Origin: Sphingobacterium corticibacterium | Lineage (GTDB): Bacteria; Bacteroidota; Bacteroidia; Sphingobacteriales; Sphingobacteriaceae | Reading direction: 5' to 3' | Assembly: GCF_004208525.1 (NCBI RefSeq) | Contig: NZ_SGIT01000001.1 | Coordinates: 62,001-126,000, forward strand | DNA length: 64,000 bases | In this document: positions 34,498 to 44,267 of the stretch, piece by piece | How the letters are laid out: every line of letters begins with the position of its first letter | Numbering within the stretch: the first letter of the stretch is position 1 | Made by a program: the position numbers and the translations under genes | Notes under the pieces: generated by a model | Told to the model about the DNA's origin: nothing | What the model saw: the letters and a program-made list of their open reading frames with translations, nothing else | Databases searched by the model: none

Positions 34498-34785
34498 ATG
34501 CAAGATTCAAGAAAACATAAATCCGAAAAAGAAGAAGATAAAGATCTGCCCGGGTATCCTCATTATCCTGAAAATGAAGATATCTTTGAGCAGGAAAAGC
34601 GAATTTTGAGTGATCGCGTCGAGCAGGAAGAAGAGACGGAGCGTTCATTGGATGAGGGGTTGGATGTCCCCGGATCGGAATTAGATGACGCTGAAGAGGA
34701 AATAGGTTCAGAAGATGAGGAAAATAATTACTATAGCCTCGGCGGGGATAATCATGAAGATTTAGAGCAGAGCGAAGATTTTTAA
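34498..34785 (+). CDS. Small acidic hypothetical protein
   Basis: A 95-residue, strongly acidic and hydrophilic protein, predicted mostly disordered: an N-terminal charged patch (SRKHKSEKEEDKD), the sequence LPGYPHYPENEDIFEQEKRI, then long runs of Glu and Asp to the C-terminus. I chose the ATG at 34498 over a TTG at 34468. Similar short acidic proteins with a GYPHYP-like motif occur in Bacteroidota, but no function is known. It lies 41 bp after the YihY gene. Confidence 0.65.
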   Translation: MQDSRKHKSEKEEDKDLPGYPHYPENEDIFEQEKRILSDRVEQEEETERSLDEGLDVPGSELDDAEEEIGSEDEENNYYSLGGDNHEDLEQSEDF

Positions 34786-34863
34786 TTATCTCTCCTTTGT
34801 CATTTGTTTAGATGGTTTGTGATGCGAAGAAGAAGAGAGAATAGTTTTTTTCTAAATAATGCT

Positions 34864-34871
34864 TACCTTTG
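34864..34871 (+). promoter_or_regulatory. -7 box of the PurF-like gene
   Basis: TACCTTTG matches TAnnTTTG and lies 17 bp before the ATG at 34889. An upstream in-frame ATG at 34859 precedes this box and is therefore unlikely to be the start. Confidence 0.6.
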
Positions 34872-34888
34872 CAGCATCAATTCAAGCT

Positions 34889-36799
34889 ATGAGTGACGCA
34901 ATAAAACATGAGTGCGGAATAGCACTTGTTCGATTACTAAAACCCCTGTCTTATTATCAAGAAAAATATGGTACGCCCTATTATGGTGTCAACAAAATGT
35001 ATCTTCTCATGGAGAAGCAGCATAATCGAGGCCAAGATGGAGCGGGTATAGCCACGATTAAATTTGATGTAAAGCCCGGTCATCGTTATATTTCCCGGTA
35101 CCGTGCCATGGGCTCATCTGCAGTAGCAGATATTTTTGAATATATACAAAAGAAATTTGCTGCGGTAAATAAAGCTTACCCGGTAGAGTCTAAGGATACG
35201 AAATGGCTCAAGCAACATGTCAGTTTTACCGGAGAGGTGCTTTTAGGGCATTTACGTTATGGGACACATGGTAAAAACAGTATAGAAAGTTGTCACCCAT
35301 TTCTTCGACAGAATAACTGGATGACGCGTAATCTAGTCGTCGCTGGAAACTTCAATATGACAAATGTTGACGAATTGCTGCAACAATTGTATGAGTTGGG
35401 GCAGCATCCCAAAGAACAGGCGGATACGGTTACTGTACTAGAGAAAATCGGTCATTTTTTGGATGACGAGAATCAGGAACTGTTTGACAAGTTTAAAGAA
35501 GAGGGGTATTCCAATATTGAGATAAGTGCATTGATTGCCAAAAATCTGGATGTTGCAAAAATATTAACACGTTCGGCAAAGACATGGGATGGTGGCTATA
35601 CTATTGCTGGAATCTTTGGACATGGTGATGCTTTTGTCATGCGTGACCCCGCAGGAATACGGCCTGCTTTTTATTACCAAGATGACGAAGTGTTGGTTGT
35701 TGCTTCCGAACGCCCGGTTATACAAACAGCTTTTAATATACCATTGGAAGCGGTCAAAGAAATTAAGCCCGGACATGCGTTGATAGCGAAAAAAGATGGA
35801 GCAATTACAGAAGAAATGTTCCGTCAGCCTGTCGAGCAGAAATCCTGTTCTTTTGAGCGCATTTATTTCTCCAGAGGTTCGGATGCCGATATCTACAAAG
35901 AGCGTAAAGAATTGGGACATTTATTGTGTCCACAGGTATTAAAGGCGGTAGACAACGATATCAAGAATACGGTATTCTCCTTTATTCCAAATACAGCAGA
36001 AGTATCTTACTACGGTATGATGGAAGGAATAAATACCTACGTACGGAATTATCAGAAAGACGTGTTATTGAATCGTGCGGATAAGATTTCAGACGCTGAA
36101 CTGGAAGAAATGATTAACATTACACCACGTTTCGAGAAACTGAATGTCAAAGATGCCAAGCTTCGGACATTTATTACACAGGATGCTGATCGTACGGATA
36201 TGGTGCAGCATGTTTATGATACGACTTACGGTATCGTGCAGAATGATGTAGATACCATTGTAGCTATCGATGATTCCATTGTGCGTGGAACTACGCTTAA
36301 ACAAAGTATCTTGACGATATTAGATAGACTGCATCCGAAAAAAATTGTAATCGTTTCGTCCGCCCCACAAATTCGTTATCCGGATTGTTATGGGATAGAT
36401 ATGTCGAGAATGGGGGAGTTTGTCGCATTTGAGGCAGCTATAAACTTGCTGAAAAGTGGTGGGATGGCGCATATTGTTGACGAAGTGTATCAAAAATGCC
36501 TGGCTTCTTTAACGATGCCAAAAGATCAAGTGGGAAATTATGTGAAGGCTATTTATGAACCTTTCACAGATGAAGAAATTTCTGCAGAGATCGCGCGCAT
36601 TATTCGTCCACATCATCTAGAAGCAGAATTAGAAGTGGTTTATCAGACTTTGGATAACTTGCACAAAGCTTGTCCGAATCATTTGGGAGATTGGTACTTT
36701 TCGGGCAATTATCCCACACCGGGAGGAAATAAAGTGGTTAATAGAGCCTTCATGAATTGGGTAGAAGGGAAGAATGTACGTGCTTATTTCAGTAGTTAG
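34889..36799 (+). CDS. Amidophosphoribosyltransferase-like glutamine amidotransferase
   Basis: A 636-residue protein with an N-terminal class II glutamine amidotransferase domain (Cys9 in MSDAIKHECGI, then the KQHNRGQDGAGIA and GHLRYGTHGKN segments) and a C-terminal phosphoribosyltransferase domain with the PRPP motif AIDDSIVRGTT (about residues 457-467). It corresponds to amidophosphoribosyltransferase, which makes phosphoribosylamine for purine synthesis, but it is about 130 residues longer than E. coli PurF and its Cys is eight residues in from the start, so N-terminal processing would have to be longer. Proteins of this long type are general in Bacteroidota; whether it is the main PurF or a second one cannot be told here. 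Confidence 0.85.
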   Translation: MSDAIKHECGIALVRLLKPLSYYQEKYGTPYYGVNKMYLLMEKQHNRGQDGAGIATIKFDVKPGHRYISRYRAMGSSAVADIFEYIQKKFAAVNKAYPVESKDTKWLKQHVSFTGEVLLGHLRYGTHGKNSIESCHPFLRQNNWMTRNLVVAGNFNMTNVDELLQQLYELGQHPKEQADTVTVLEKIGHFLDDENQELFDKFKEEGYSNIEISALIAKNLDVAKILTRSAKTWDGGYTIAGIFGHGDAFVMRDPAGIRPAFYYQDDEVLVVASERPVIQTAFNIPLEAVKEIKPGHALIAKKDGAITEEMFRQPVEQKSCSFERIYFSRGSDADIYKERKELGHLLCPQVLKAVDNDIKNTVFSFIPNTAEVSYYGMMEGINTYVRNYQKDVLLNRADKISDAELEEMINITPRFEKLNVKDAKLRTFITQDADRTDMVQHVYDTTYGIVQNDVDTIVAIDDSIVRGTTLKQSILTILDRLHPKKIVIVSSAPQIRYPDCYGIDMSRMGEFVAFEAAINLLKSGGMAHIVDEVYQKCLASLTMPKDQVGNYVKAIYEPFTDEEISAEIARIIRPHHLEAELEVVYQTLDNLHKACPNHLGDWYFSGNYPTPGGNKVVNRAFMNWVEGKNVRAYFSS

Positions 36800-36860
36800 T
36801 GGACAGTAGTCAGTAGCCAGTTAACAGCTACACTATCCACTGCTCTCTGTCGACTGTACA
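36797..36860. repeat. Degenerate CAGT-type intergenic repeat
   Basis: A stretch made of variations on CAGTnG/CAGT (ACAGTAGTCAGTAGCCAGTT and related) that begins at the stop codon of the preceding gene. It includes the inverted repeat AGTGGA (36798-36803) with TCCACT (36836-36841). Similar low-complexity intergenic repeats are seen in other Sphingobacteriaceae by recollection; function unknown. Confidence 0.4.
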
Positions 36861-36900
36861 ACTATTTGACTTTTTATTTTTTAAATTTTACTTTATTTCA

Positions 36901-36908
36901 TACCTTTG
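36901..36908 (+). promoter_or_regulatory. -7 box of the rplU-rpmA operon
   Basis: TACCTTTG, a perfect match to the Bacteroidota -7 consensus, 38 bp before the rplU start. The upstream region is AT-rich without a clear -33 TTTG at the expected distance. Confidence 0.6.
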
Positions 36909-36946
36909 CAACTTATTGAAATATTAACAAATTATATTAAATAACA

Positions 36947-37258
36947 ATGTACGCAATAGTAAATATAGCAGGACAGCAATTTAAGGTTGCAAAAGACCAA
37001 TATCTTTTTGTACACCGTTTACAAGGAGATGAAGGCGCTAGTATTGAATTTGACAATGTATTGTTAGCAGAAGACGCTGGTAAATTCACAGTAGGTGCGC
37101 CTACTATCGAAGGAGCAAAAGTTTCAGCTACGATTTTGTCTCATTTAAAAGGTGATAAAGTTATCGTTTTCAAAAAGAAACGTCGTAAAGGCTACAAAAA
37201 GAAAAACGGTCACCGTCAGCAATTTACCAAAATCCAAATCACAGGAATTAGCCTGTAA
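36947..37258 (+). CDS. rplU: 50S ribosomal protein L21
   Basis: A 103-residue L21, a protein of the large ribosomal subunit that binds 23S rRNA. The [14 protein letters not shown] start, the [20 protein letters not shown] stretch and the basic [16 protein letters not shown] segment are diagnostic. The gene is followed after 51 bp by rpmA, the standard arrangement. Confidence 0.98.
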   Translation: MYAIVNIAGQQFKVAKDQYLFVHRLQGDEGASIEFDNVLLAEDAGKFTVGAPTIEGAKVSATILSHLKGDKVIVFKKKRRKGYKKKNGHRQQFTKIQITGISL

Positions 37259-37309
37259 AACGAATTAAGAATTTTTAATCTGACTTTACGTCATAAATTA
37301 AGATAAAAA

Positions 37310-37576
37310 ATGGCACACAAAAAAGGTGCGGGTAGTTCCAAGAACGGCCGTGAGTCACACAGTAAGAGATTAGGCGTTAAAATTTTTGGTGGTCAGCAAG
37401 CTATCGCTGGTAACATTATCGTTCGTCAGCGTGGTACAAAACACAATCCTGATAAAAACGTAGGGATAGGTAAAGACCATACATTACATGCTTTGGTGGA
37501 CGGTACTGTCGTTTTCCGCAAAAAAGCTGACAATAAATCTTACGTATCCGTAATTCCTGCGGAGCAAGCAAATTAG
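37310..37576 (+). CDS. rpmA: 50S ribosomal protein L27
   Basis: An 88-residue L27, whose N-terminal tail reaches the peptidyl transferase centre. It begins [20 protein letters not shown], continues with LGVKIFGGQ and [17 protein letters not shown], all diagnostic. No N-terminal cleavable extension like that of some Firmicutes is seen. Operon with rplU, closed by a strong terminator. Confidence 0.98.
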   Translation: MAHKKGAGSSKNGRESHSKRLGVKIFGGQQAIAGNIIVRQRGTKHNPDKNVGIGKDHTLHALVDGTVVFRKKADNKSYVSVIPAEQAN

Positions 37577-37600
37577 GGTTATTGTAATATTAAAAATTTA

Positions 37601-37636
37601 AAGCCGCTGCGTGTATTCACGCGGCGGCTTTTTTGT
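37601..37636 (+). terminator. Terminator of rplU-rpmA
   Basis: A 13-bp stem, AAGCCGCTGCGTG with CACGCGGCGGCTT (one G-U pair), loop TATT, followed by a run of six or seven T. Confidence 0.92.
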
Positions 37637-37654
37637 CCATTCTCTTTTTTTCTC

Positions 37655-37686
37655 AAAAAAAGAGGCACATGTTATTGCGCCTCTTT
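37655..37686 (-). terminator. Terminator of queA
   Basis: The stem AAAGAGGC (37659-37666) with GCCTCTTT (37679-37686) and an A-run at 37655-37661; on the minus strand this is a hairpin followed by T residues, about 25 nt after the queA stop. Confidence 0.75.
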
Positions 37687-37709
37687 CCTATTTTATATAA
37701 TACCGTTGA

Positions 37710-38759
37710 TTATATAATCAACATAGCATCGCCATAGGAGTAAAATCTATATTTTTCTTTTACAGCTACTTCGTAGGCATTCATTACATTTTCGTATCCA
37801 CCAAATGCAGCAATCATCACAAGGAGCGTAGATTCTGGTGTATGAAAGTTTGTGATCATTGAATTCGCTATACTGAAATCATAAGGTGGGTAGATGAACT
37901 TGCTCGTCCAATCATTTGCTGCTTTGAGGTGTTTGTCAGCCGAAACAGATGATTCAATAGCCCGCATGGAAGTTGTTCCAACGGAGCAGATACGTCTCTT
38001 TTCGTCGATACCCTTGTTTACCGTGCGTGCAGCCTCTTCGCTAATAATAAATTGCTCCGAGTCCATTTTGTGCTTGGTGAGATCTTCCACTTCCACGGTA
38101 CGAAAAGTTCCGAGTCCGACGTGTAATGTCACCTCTGCAAATTCGACACCCTTTAATTCCAATCTTTTCATCAATTCGCGCGAGAAATGGAGTCCAGCAG
38201 TAGGTGCTGCGACCGCCCCCTCGTTTTTGGCATAAATCGTTTGATAACGGAATTTATCTTCCGGTGTTGCTTTACGTTTTATGTATTTGGGTAGTGGCGT
38301 TTCTCCTAAAATTTCAATGTTTCGGCGAAACTCTTCATCCGTGCCATCGAAAAGAAAACGGATTGTACGACCGCGGGAGGTTGTATTGTCCACAACTTCA
38401 GCGACCAGCAGGTCGTCCTCTCCAAAGTATAATTTATTACCTACACGAATTTTGCGTGCAGGGTCAACCAATACGTCCCACAAGCGTAGTTCTTTGTTTA
38501 ATTCTCTTAGCAAGAACACTTCAATCGTAGCGCCAGTTTTTTCCTTATTTCCGTACATACGTGCAGGAAATACCTTGGTGTTATTTAAAATCATGACGTC
38601 TTTATCATCGAAATAATCCAATACGTCCTTGAAAATTTTGTGTTCTATCTTTCCGGAATCACGATGTAAAACCATTAGACGTGATTCGTCACGCTGTTCT
38701 GATGGTTCTGTTGCCAACAATGATTCTGGTAAATTGAATTTAAACTGTGATAATTTCAT
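37710..38759 (-). CDS. queA: S-adenosylmethionine:tRNA ribosyltransferase-isomerase
   Basis: A 349-residue QueA, which transfers and isomerises the ribose of SAM onto 7-aminomethyl-7-deazaguanine in tRNA to make epoxyqueuosine. Diagnostic stretches are [24 protein letters not shown] at the N-terminus, [24 protein letters not shown] (about residues 178-188), [10 protein letters not shown] and the C-terminal [15 protein letters not shown]. Length is typical. It is monocistronic and convergent with rpmA. Confidence 0.97.
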   Translation of the reverse strand: MKLSQFKFNLPESLLATEPSEQRDESRLMVLHRDSGKIEHKIFKDVLDYFDDKDVMILNNTKVFPARMYGNKEKTGATIEVFLLRELNKELRLWDVLVDPARKIRVGNKLYFGEDDLLVAEVVDNTTSRGRTIRFLFDGTDEEFRRNIEILGETPLPKYIKRKATPEDKFRYQTIYAKNEGAVAAPTAGLHFSRELMKRLELKGVEFAEVTLHVGLGTFRTVEVEDLTKHKMDSEQFIISEEAARTVNKGIDEKRRICSVGTTSMRAIESSVSADKHLKAANDWTSKFIYPPYDFSIANSMITNFHTPESTLLVMIAAFGGYENVMNAYEVAVKEKYRFYSYGDAMLII

Positions 38760-38954
38760 CTAATTATTTTTTTTCATCTGTTGATGAAAACGCCATGTAA
38801 ATATTTTTCGTATGAAGGCATTATTTACATTTCGATTTCACCGATATATTTTGTTCTGTTGAAACCTTAACAAATAAGTACAGTTCCGGTTTCAAAAATG
38901 CTTACAAAGTTAAGCATAATAAACGGAAAAAAATATTTACTTTTATCGGTATAT

Positions 38955-40202
38955 ATGTTTTTGATCCTTACCCTTATCAAAGAAAGTTTTTTGTTTGCGT
39001 TATCGGCATTGCGGGATAACCGTACGCGTACATTATTATCCTTATTAGGGGTAACCATAGGGATCATGACAATTATTAGCGTTTTTTCGGCGGTAGATAC
39101 TTTGCGCAATAACTTAGAAGAATCTGTGCGCAAAATAGGCAGTCGTACATTATACGTCGAAAAATGGCCATGGGGTGGCGGTGGCGACTATCCTTGGTGG
39201 CGATATGTGAATCGTCCTGAACCAAAATATGCCGATTTTGAAGCCGTGAAAAATAGGATGACAACAGCAGAAGAAGTTGCCTATTCCATTAATATCTCTA
39301 ATTCCACTGCTAAATACGTAAATAATTCCGCTTCGAATATTAATGTGACAGCGGTAACGCATGAGATGTATTCCATCAGAAACCTTGAAGTAGTTGACGG
39401 ACGCTATTTCACGGAACAGGAATCACGTGCGGGAAGCCATCGTGTTATTTTAGGAGCCACGATAGCAGAGGGGCTATTCCCCAATACGACGCCTATTGGT
39501 AAATATGTGACGTTGTTGGGAAGAAAAATGCAGGTGATTGGCGTATTGAAAAGGGAAGGGTCTGGGGTACTTATTAATGTATCCAATGATGAGGTGGCCT
39601 ACATACCGTTTACGTTGGCTCGTAATCTGGTAAACTACGAACATTATGGCCCGAGTATAGCGATTGAGGTTAAACGACAATATGCGCTAGAAGAGGCTGA
39701 AAGCGAGCTGATCGGTATTATGCGGTCCTCCCGTCGTCTGCCCCCCCAGCGGGAAGACAATTTCTCGGTTAATCAAACGACCCTTATTACGGCACAACTT
39801 GACCAAATGTTTGCAATTATCAACCTTGCCGGCTTTTTCATTGGCATCTTCTCGATTCTTGTAGGAGGCTTTGGAATCGCCAATATTATGTTCGTCAGCG
39901 TAAAAGAACGTACGAATCTTATTGGTATACAGAAGGCATTGGGTGCGAAGCAATTTTTCATCCTCTCGCAGTTTCTGATCGAAAGTATCCTGTTATGTCT
40001 TATTGGCGGGGGAATAGGTCTGTTGATTGTTTATGGTTTGGCAGCGTTAGTGGGTGCGTTGACCAGTGTGGTTATCGTAGTCAGTGTGAAGATGGTGATT
40101 CTGACCACGGTGTTGTCTACACTTATTGGATTAATTGCGGGGATAGTACCGGCTATCCAAGCAGCTAAACTTGATCCGGTAGAAGCTATTCGCAGTAAAT
40201 AA
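38955..40202 (+). CDS. MacB-like ABC transporter permease
   Basis: About 415 residues. The N-terminal membrane helix (LLSLLGVTIGIMTIISVFSAV) is followed by a large periplasmic MacB_PCD domain (about 45-260) and three C-terminal FtsX helices, ending with the typical GIVPAIQAAKLDPVEAIRSK. Such permeases work with a separate ATPase and often an adaptor in tripartite export or lipoprotein/signal transduction; no ATPase gene is adjacent. I prefer the ATG at 38955 because the residues upstream (possible start 38898) are hydrophilic and atypical; the true start is uncertain. Confidence 0.87.
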   Translation: MFLILTLIKESFLFALSALRDNRTRTLLSLLGVTIGIMTIISVFSAVDTLRNNLEESVRKIGSRTLYVEKWPWGGGGDYPWWRYVNRPEPKYADFEAVKNRMTTAEEVAYSINISNSTAKYVNNSASNINVTAVTHEMYSIRNLEVVDGRYFTEQESRAGSHRVILGATIAEGLFPNTTPIGKYVTLLGRKMQVIGVLKREGSGVLINVSNDEVAYIPFTLARNLVNYEHYGPSIAIEVKRQYALEEAESELIGIMRSSRRLPPQREDNFSVNQTTLITAQLDQMFAIINLAGFFIGIFSILVGGFGIANIMFVSVKERTNLIGIQKALGAKQFFILSQFLIESILLCLIGGGIGLLIVYGLAALVGALTSVVIVVSVKMVILTTVLSTLIGLIAGIVPAIQAAKLDPVEAIRSK

Positions 40203-40211
40203 TGGGATGTA

Positions 40212-41186
40212 TCATTTCCCCGTCTTCAGCTCACCGGGGGAGATACCGAAGTATTTTTTAAAGGCACTGCTAAAATTATTCTGATGTCCATAACCGGTGT
40301 ATATAGCGACTTCGTAAACTGATATTTTTTCTTCCAAAAGTAAGATACGCGCTTTTTCCATCCGAATGCGTGTAAGATAATCATGTACCGTTACAGAAAA
40401 ATATTCCTTGAAATCTTTTCTTAACTTACTTTCACTCATAAAAACTTCCTGTGCCAATTCTTTTTGATTGGGCGGGTTGGCCATCCTTTGTTCCAGTATT
40501 TGTCGGGCCAGCTCTAACTTTTTGACATTATCTTCATCATATAGTGATGAAGAACCTTTGTTATTGTGTTTTTCGTTGTATTGTTCGAACTGGTACATGA
40601 GCAACTCTACAATATGCGACTCCGTATGCAACCTGCGGATTTCGCCCGTCTTTTTCGAATCTATCAGCTCACGGATGGTTTGCTGCATTTCGTATGTTGC
40701 CATTTGGTCTTCGTCGGCAAAAGAAGTATAATGGCCTTTCTCAATTTGTTCTACAAAGTGTTTGTGCAGCAGCGAATCTTTTTTAATCAAATTGAGATAG
40801 TATTCTTTCGATATAACGGCAATAAAGTACGTGTATGCTATGCCAGCTTTGACCTCGTGACTATTTTTTACGGTGGGTATATAGCGGATATTATGACGAC
40901 TCATGCCGTATGGAAGTTTACTATTAGGGGATTTGAAAAAGATAAATTGACTGGTAATCGCTTCCCCTTCGATTTCTGTGTAGATATGAGCGGGTCGATC
41001 GGCTTGCATTTCAGTGTATAAAATGAAGAGACCACTTGTTGATAGTTGGAAATTATTCATAATAATAGGACTCCGTACAATTTCCTCCCGTTTTTCTACC
41101 AGCGGTTTATCGGGTTGATATTGATCTGGAATCTCCTCTATAAAGAGCCACTCGTCTAATTCTATGATTTTGCTTTTTATCAACAT
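40212..41186 (-). CDS. AraC-family transcriptional regulator
   Basis: A 324-residue regulator with a C-terminal pair of AraC HTH motifs (about 235-320): KELAQEVFMSESKLRKDFKEYF and VYEVAIYTGYGHQNNFSSAFKKYFGISPGEL. The N-terminal 220 residues form a sensing domain without a named family; the layout resembles PchR-type iron/siderophore regulators. It lies directly downstream, same strand, of the hmuTUV operon (70 bp after hmuV), so it may be the local regulator of heme uptake, which is inference from position. Confidence 0.85.
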   Translation of the reverse strand: MLIKSKIIELDEWLFIEEIPDQYQPDKPLVEKREEIVRSPIIMNNFQLSTSGLFILYTEMQADRPAHIYTEIEGEAITSQFIFFKSPNSKLPYGMSRHNIRYIPTVKNSHEVKAGIAYTYFIAVISKEYYLNLIKKDSLLHKHFVEQIEKGHYTSFADEDQMATYEMQQTIRELIDSKKTGEIRRLHTESHIVELLMYQFEQYNEKHNNKGSSSLYDEDNVKKLELARQILEQRMANPPNQKELAQEVFMSESKLRKDFKEYFSVTVHDYLTRIRMEKARILLLEEKISVYEVAIYTGYGHQNNFSSAFKKYFGISPGELKTGK

Positions 41187-41256
41187 ATACCTACGTCATC
41201 CGGATACTAGCGAAATATACTGTTTTGTTTTTGGTTTTCAGCTATACTGTTTGTCA

Positions 41257-42123
41257 TTATTTCTCTTGGATTTGTGTACGGTCGGTACGCCAGAAATCTT
41301 CCGCAGGAACTGGTTGAAGTGAAGAATTGAAAAACGACGGTTCAATGTGCATTTCTTTAAAAAAGATATGGGGTTTTAACGAATGATTGTCTACACTTAT
41401 CGAAGATTCTACCGAAAATATGGTGTAAATATTTTTATCATTCAGTACCTCATTCGGTGTGCCATCCAGCCACTTACGGCCGTTTTTAAGCATAATAATC
41501 CGGTCAGCGTATAAAGAGGCCATATTAATATCGTGCAAGATGACCAAGACCATAAAGCCCTGACGGGAAAGGCTTTTTGCGATGGAGAGTACCTTCTGTT
41601 GGTAATGTAGATCCAAAGCTGAAATAGGTTCGTCTAATAATAGTAGCGCGTCGGGATTATCCCATAATTGACTGAGCACACGCGCCAATTGTACACGTTG
41701 TTGTTCACCACCGGATAAACTGAGGTAAACACGATCGGCAAAATCAGCAACACCACAGATGGCCATCGTTTCCTGCACAATTTTCCAGTCTTTTACTGAG
41801 GGAGACGATTGGAAATGTGGGTAGCGCCCCATAACGACCAGTTCTTTTACCGTATATGCCATATTAATGGCGTGCTGCTGACTGAGCATGGCACGACCTT
41901 GTGCCAGTGTTCTGTTCTCATATTTGTCAATGCGTTTATCGAATAATGTGATATTACCCGAAGACGGTTTTAATTCGCCGGAAATAAGCCGCATCAACGT
42001 AGATTTACCTGCTCCGTTCGCTCCTAGTAACGCCACGACTTCTCCTTTGCGCACCTGCAGAGATACATCCTTTAGCACCCGGTGCCCCTTTATTTCATAT
42101 GATAATTCTTCTATACGTAGCAT
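41257..42123 (-). CDS. hmuV: Heme ABC transporter ATP-binding protein
   Basis: A 288-residue ABC ATPase powering heme import across the inner membrane. Walker A GANGAGKST (34-42), signature LSGGEQQRVQLARVLSQL, Walker B ALLLLDEP followed by ISALDLHYQ, and switch His in VLVILHDINMAS. The C-terminal 40 residues after VESSISVDNHSLKPHIFF are typical of HmuV. It is the third gene after hmuT and hmuU, 21 bp after the permease. Confidence 0.93.
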   Translation of the reverse strand: MLRIEELSYEIKGHRVLKDVSLQVRKGEVVALLGANGAGKSTLMRLISGELKPSSGNITLFDKRIDKYENRTLAQGRAMLSQQHAINMAYTVKELVVMGRYPHFQSSPSVKDWKIVQETMAICGVADFADRVYLSLSGGEQQRVQLARVLSQLWDNPDALLLLDEPISALDLHYQQKVLSIAKSLSRQGFMVLVILHDINMASLYADRIIMLKNGRKWLDGTPNEVLNDKNIYTIFSVESSISVDNHSLKPHIFFKEMHIEPSFFNSSLQPVPAEDFWRTDRTQIQEK

Positions 42124-42144
42124 AAAACCTAAAAATATTTGTTG

Positions 42145-43179
42145 TTATTTGTTCTCTTTTATGAGAATATAAAGAAAAACAGGTGTCCCGAGTAGCGCTG
42201 TAATGACACCGATAGGTAATTCTATTGGCGCAACTAATGTACGCGATAGTACATCGGCCAATGTCAATATCATGGCGCCGAGTAGCATGGATCCGGTTAA
42301 CACATATTTATAATCTACTCCACCCAACAACCTGATCGTATGGGGAACCAGCAAACCGATAAAGCCAATAATACCAGATACTGCGACAGACGCCCCAACG
42401 GCTAACGTAGAAAACAAAACGACCCATCGTTTTGTGTAATCGGTATTGATACCCAACAGAGCAGCCTGTTCCTCTCCAAGAGAAAAGGCATTAAGCGCTT
42501 TCCCAAAGAAAGGAAGAGAAACCAACGGGAGCAGGATGAACGGAAATATGGCACGGAGGTTTTCCCATGTAGCACCGCCTAAGCTCCCTAGCATCCAGAA
42601 GGTAATTGTACGTAATTGTTGCTCCGTGGCCATATAAGTCATTAATCCCGTTAAAGCGCCGGCAAGCGCATTGATCGCAATACCTGCCAACAACATAGTG
42701 GTAATATTGGGGCGGCCATTTTTTTTTGATATCTGATAAACGACAAATGCCGTCAATCCAGCGCCCACAAAGGCACCGAATGCTAAAAGGTAGTATCCCA
42801 AAAGTTCGGAAAGACCCACAAAGAGTAACGTCTCGAAAGCAATAATCAATACTGCAAAAAGTGATGCGCCAGCCGATATCCCGATGAGTCCCGGCTCGGA
42901 TAACGGGTTACGAAATATTCCCTGGATCGCGGCACCCGATATGCCCAGCGCTGCACCTACTAGCATCCCTAGCAATACCCGTGGCATACGTATAGCGAAA
43001 AGAACATCGGCATACATCTCATCGGCAGTTGCATTTTGTGAAAGCCCAATTTTATCCGTTAATGCACTAAAAACCTCTTTGGTAGGGATATTAAACGCTC
43101 CTAGCCCTAAAGAGATAATTGCCGTTAATACCATCGTGATGACAAGAACCACGAGTATAATGCGTTGTTTTAGCACCAT
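42145..43179 (-). CDS. hmuU: Heme/iron ABC transporter permease (FecCD family)
   Basis: A 344-residue permease with about ten transmembrane helices (BtuC/FecCD fold). Family marks include FAIRMPRVLLGMLVGAALGISG, the GIFRNPLSEPGLIGISAGA loop that contacts the ATPase and substrate-binding protein, MTYMATEQQLRTITFWMLGSL and VPHTIRLLGG. It forms the import channel with HmuV and receives heme from HmuT; the hmuT gene ends 8 bp upstream. Confidence 0.93.
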   Translation of the reverse strand: MVLKQRIILVVLVITMVLTAIISLGLGAFNIPTKEVFSALTDKIGLSQNATADEMYADVLFAIRMPRVLLGMLVGAALGISGAAIQGIFRNPLSEPGLIGISAGASLFAVLIIAFETLLFVGLSELLGYYLLAFGAFVGAGLTAFVVYQISKKNGRPNITTMLLAGIAINALAGALTGLMTYMATEQQLRTITFWMLGSLGGATWENLRAIFPFILLPLVSLPFFGKALNAFSLGEEQAALLGINTDYTKRWVVLFSTLAVGASVAVSGIIGFIGLLVPHTIRLLGGVDYKYVLTGSMLLGAMILTLADVLSRTLVAPIELPIGVITALLGTPVFLYILIKENK

Positions 43180-43187
43180 CTTGTCTG

Positions 43188-44051
43188 TTACTTATATACG
43201 GCCTTCATAGCGGAATGAAGCTCCTGTATAGCTTCGGGTAACCTACTGGAAAAATTAATGAGCAACGGACCATTCATCTGGATGATCCTTTTATTTTTTC
43301 CTGCATTGGTAAGACGTACACCAGGCAGCTTGAGCATTGCTTCTTTTCCGCCGAGGCTACTGAGCCCAAAATCAAACATCAGGATGATGTCTGGATTCGC
43401 ACTGACTAACGCTTCTGTTGTATAAGGCTTAAAGTCCGCAAATTCCTGTACCGCATTTTGCGCCCCCGCCAATTTTATAATTTCATCGATACTGCTTCCT
43501 TTTCCGGCCACGCTCATCGTTCCCGTTCCTCTAGCATAGATGAAAAGCACCTTTGGTGTTTTCGTAAACGATTGTTTTTTGATGGTAAGCTCGACTTCCT
43601 GAAGTACTTTTTGGGTCGTGTTCACCAAGGTTTTCCCCCGATCCTCCTCATCTAGTGCATTAGCAACATCTTGGATGAAATTTAAGGCACCTTTACTGGA
43701 GTACTGTTGACGGATAGCAACGAATTTAATACCTGCTGTCCCCAACTGTTGTATAACGGCGCGGGATACTTCACCTTCGATCGCTAACACGATATCCGGC
43801 TTATAACGAAGTAGACCTTCAGACGATACGGACCTGTTTTTACTGACTTTTGGTAATTTTGCCGCTGCCGCTGGTGATTCACTTGTCACATCTGTTGCAA
43901 CAATTGAAGAGCCAAAACCTAAGGCAAACACCGTTTCGGTCAGCGCACTATTCAAGGTGATGATACGCTTGGGAGCCGCTTCCACTAAAAATACCAAAGG
44001 TAGCAGCAATAGCATTAGACTGTATTTTTTTACTGTTAATTTCATATACAT
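43188..44051 (-). CDS. hmuT: Periplasmic heme-binding protein
   Basis: A 287-residue exported substrate-binding protein: signal peptide MLLLLPLVFLVEA in the first 26 residues, then the two-lobed class III fold. Typical stretches are RIITLNSALTETVFALGFG, SVSSEGLLRYKPDIVLAIEG, VLFIYARGTGTMSVAGKGSS and the heme-pocket-region AGAQNAVQEFADFKPYTTEAL. An internal ATG at 44045 could be the start instead. It is the first gene of the minus-strand hmuTUV operon, divergent from the TonB receptor over a 244-bp control region. Confidence 0.92.
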   Translation of the reverse strand: MYMKLTVKKYSLMLLLLPLVFLVEAAPKRIITLNSALTETVFALGFGSSIVATDVTSESPAAAAKLPKVSKNRSVSSEGLLRYKPDIVLAIEGEVSRAVIQQLGTAGIKFVAIRQQYSSKGALNFIQDVANALDEEDRGKTLVNTTQKVLQEVELTIKKQSFTKTPKVLFIYARGTGTMSVAGKGSSIDEIIKLAGAQNAVQEFADFKPYTTEALVSANPDIILMFDFGLSSLGGKEAMLKLPGVRLTNAGKNKRIIQMNGPLLINFSSRLPEAIQELHSAMKAVYK

Positions 44052-44210
44052 TTATTTTCTTGATACAAAACAAAGCAATAATCAGTCTAAATACAAGTAG
44101 TCAACAAAGGACACATATAGATTGGATTGCTTTTTTTGATCTTTAAACGATTGAAAAGTAGTGTTTTAATGTCTGTTCTATCAAACCCGTATTTTCAGTT
44201 ATATCAGTTT

Positions 44211-44225
44211 TCATATATAATATGA
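44211..44225. promoter_or_regulatory. Perfect dyad in the hmuT/TonB receptor divergent region
   Basis: TCATAT-ATA-ATATGA is a perfect 6-3-6 inverted repeat, with a third TCATAT at 44232-44237. It is a candidate operator for iron or heme control of both divergent transcripts; it does not look like the classic Fur box. Confidence 0.35.
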
Positions 44226-44267
44226 CGGAAATCATATAAAATTCTCAATTTCATTTAGTTGTTTTGC

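Noticed and set aside
34859-34888. Upstream start of the PurF-like protein
   Set aside because: It lies before the -7 box at 34864-34871, and the added residues would move the catalytic Cys further from the N-terminus.
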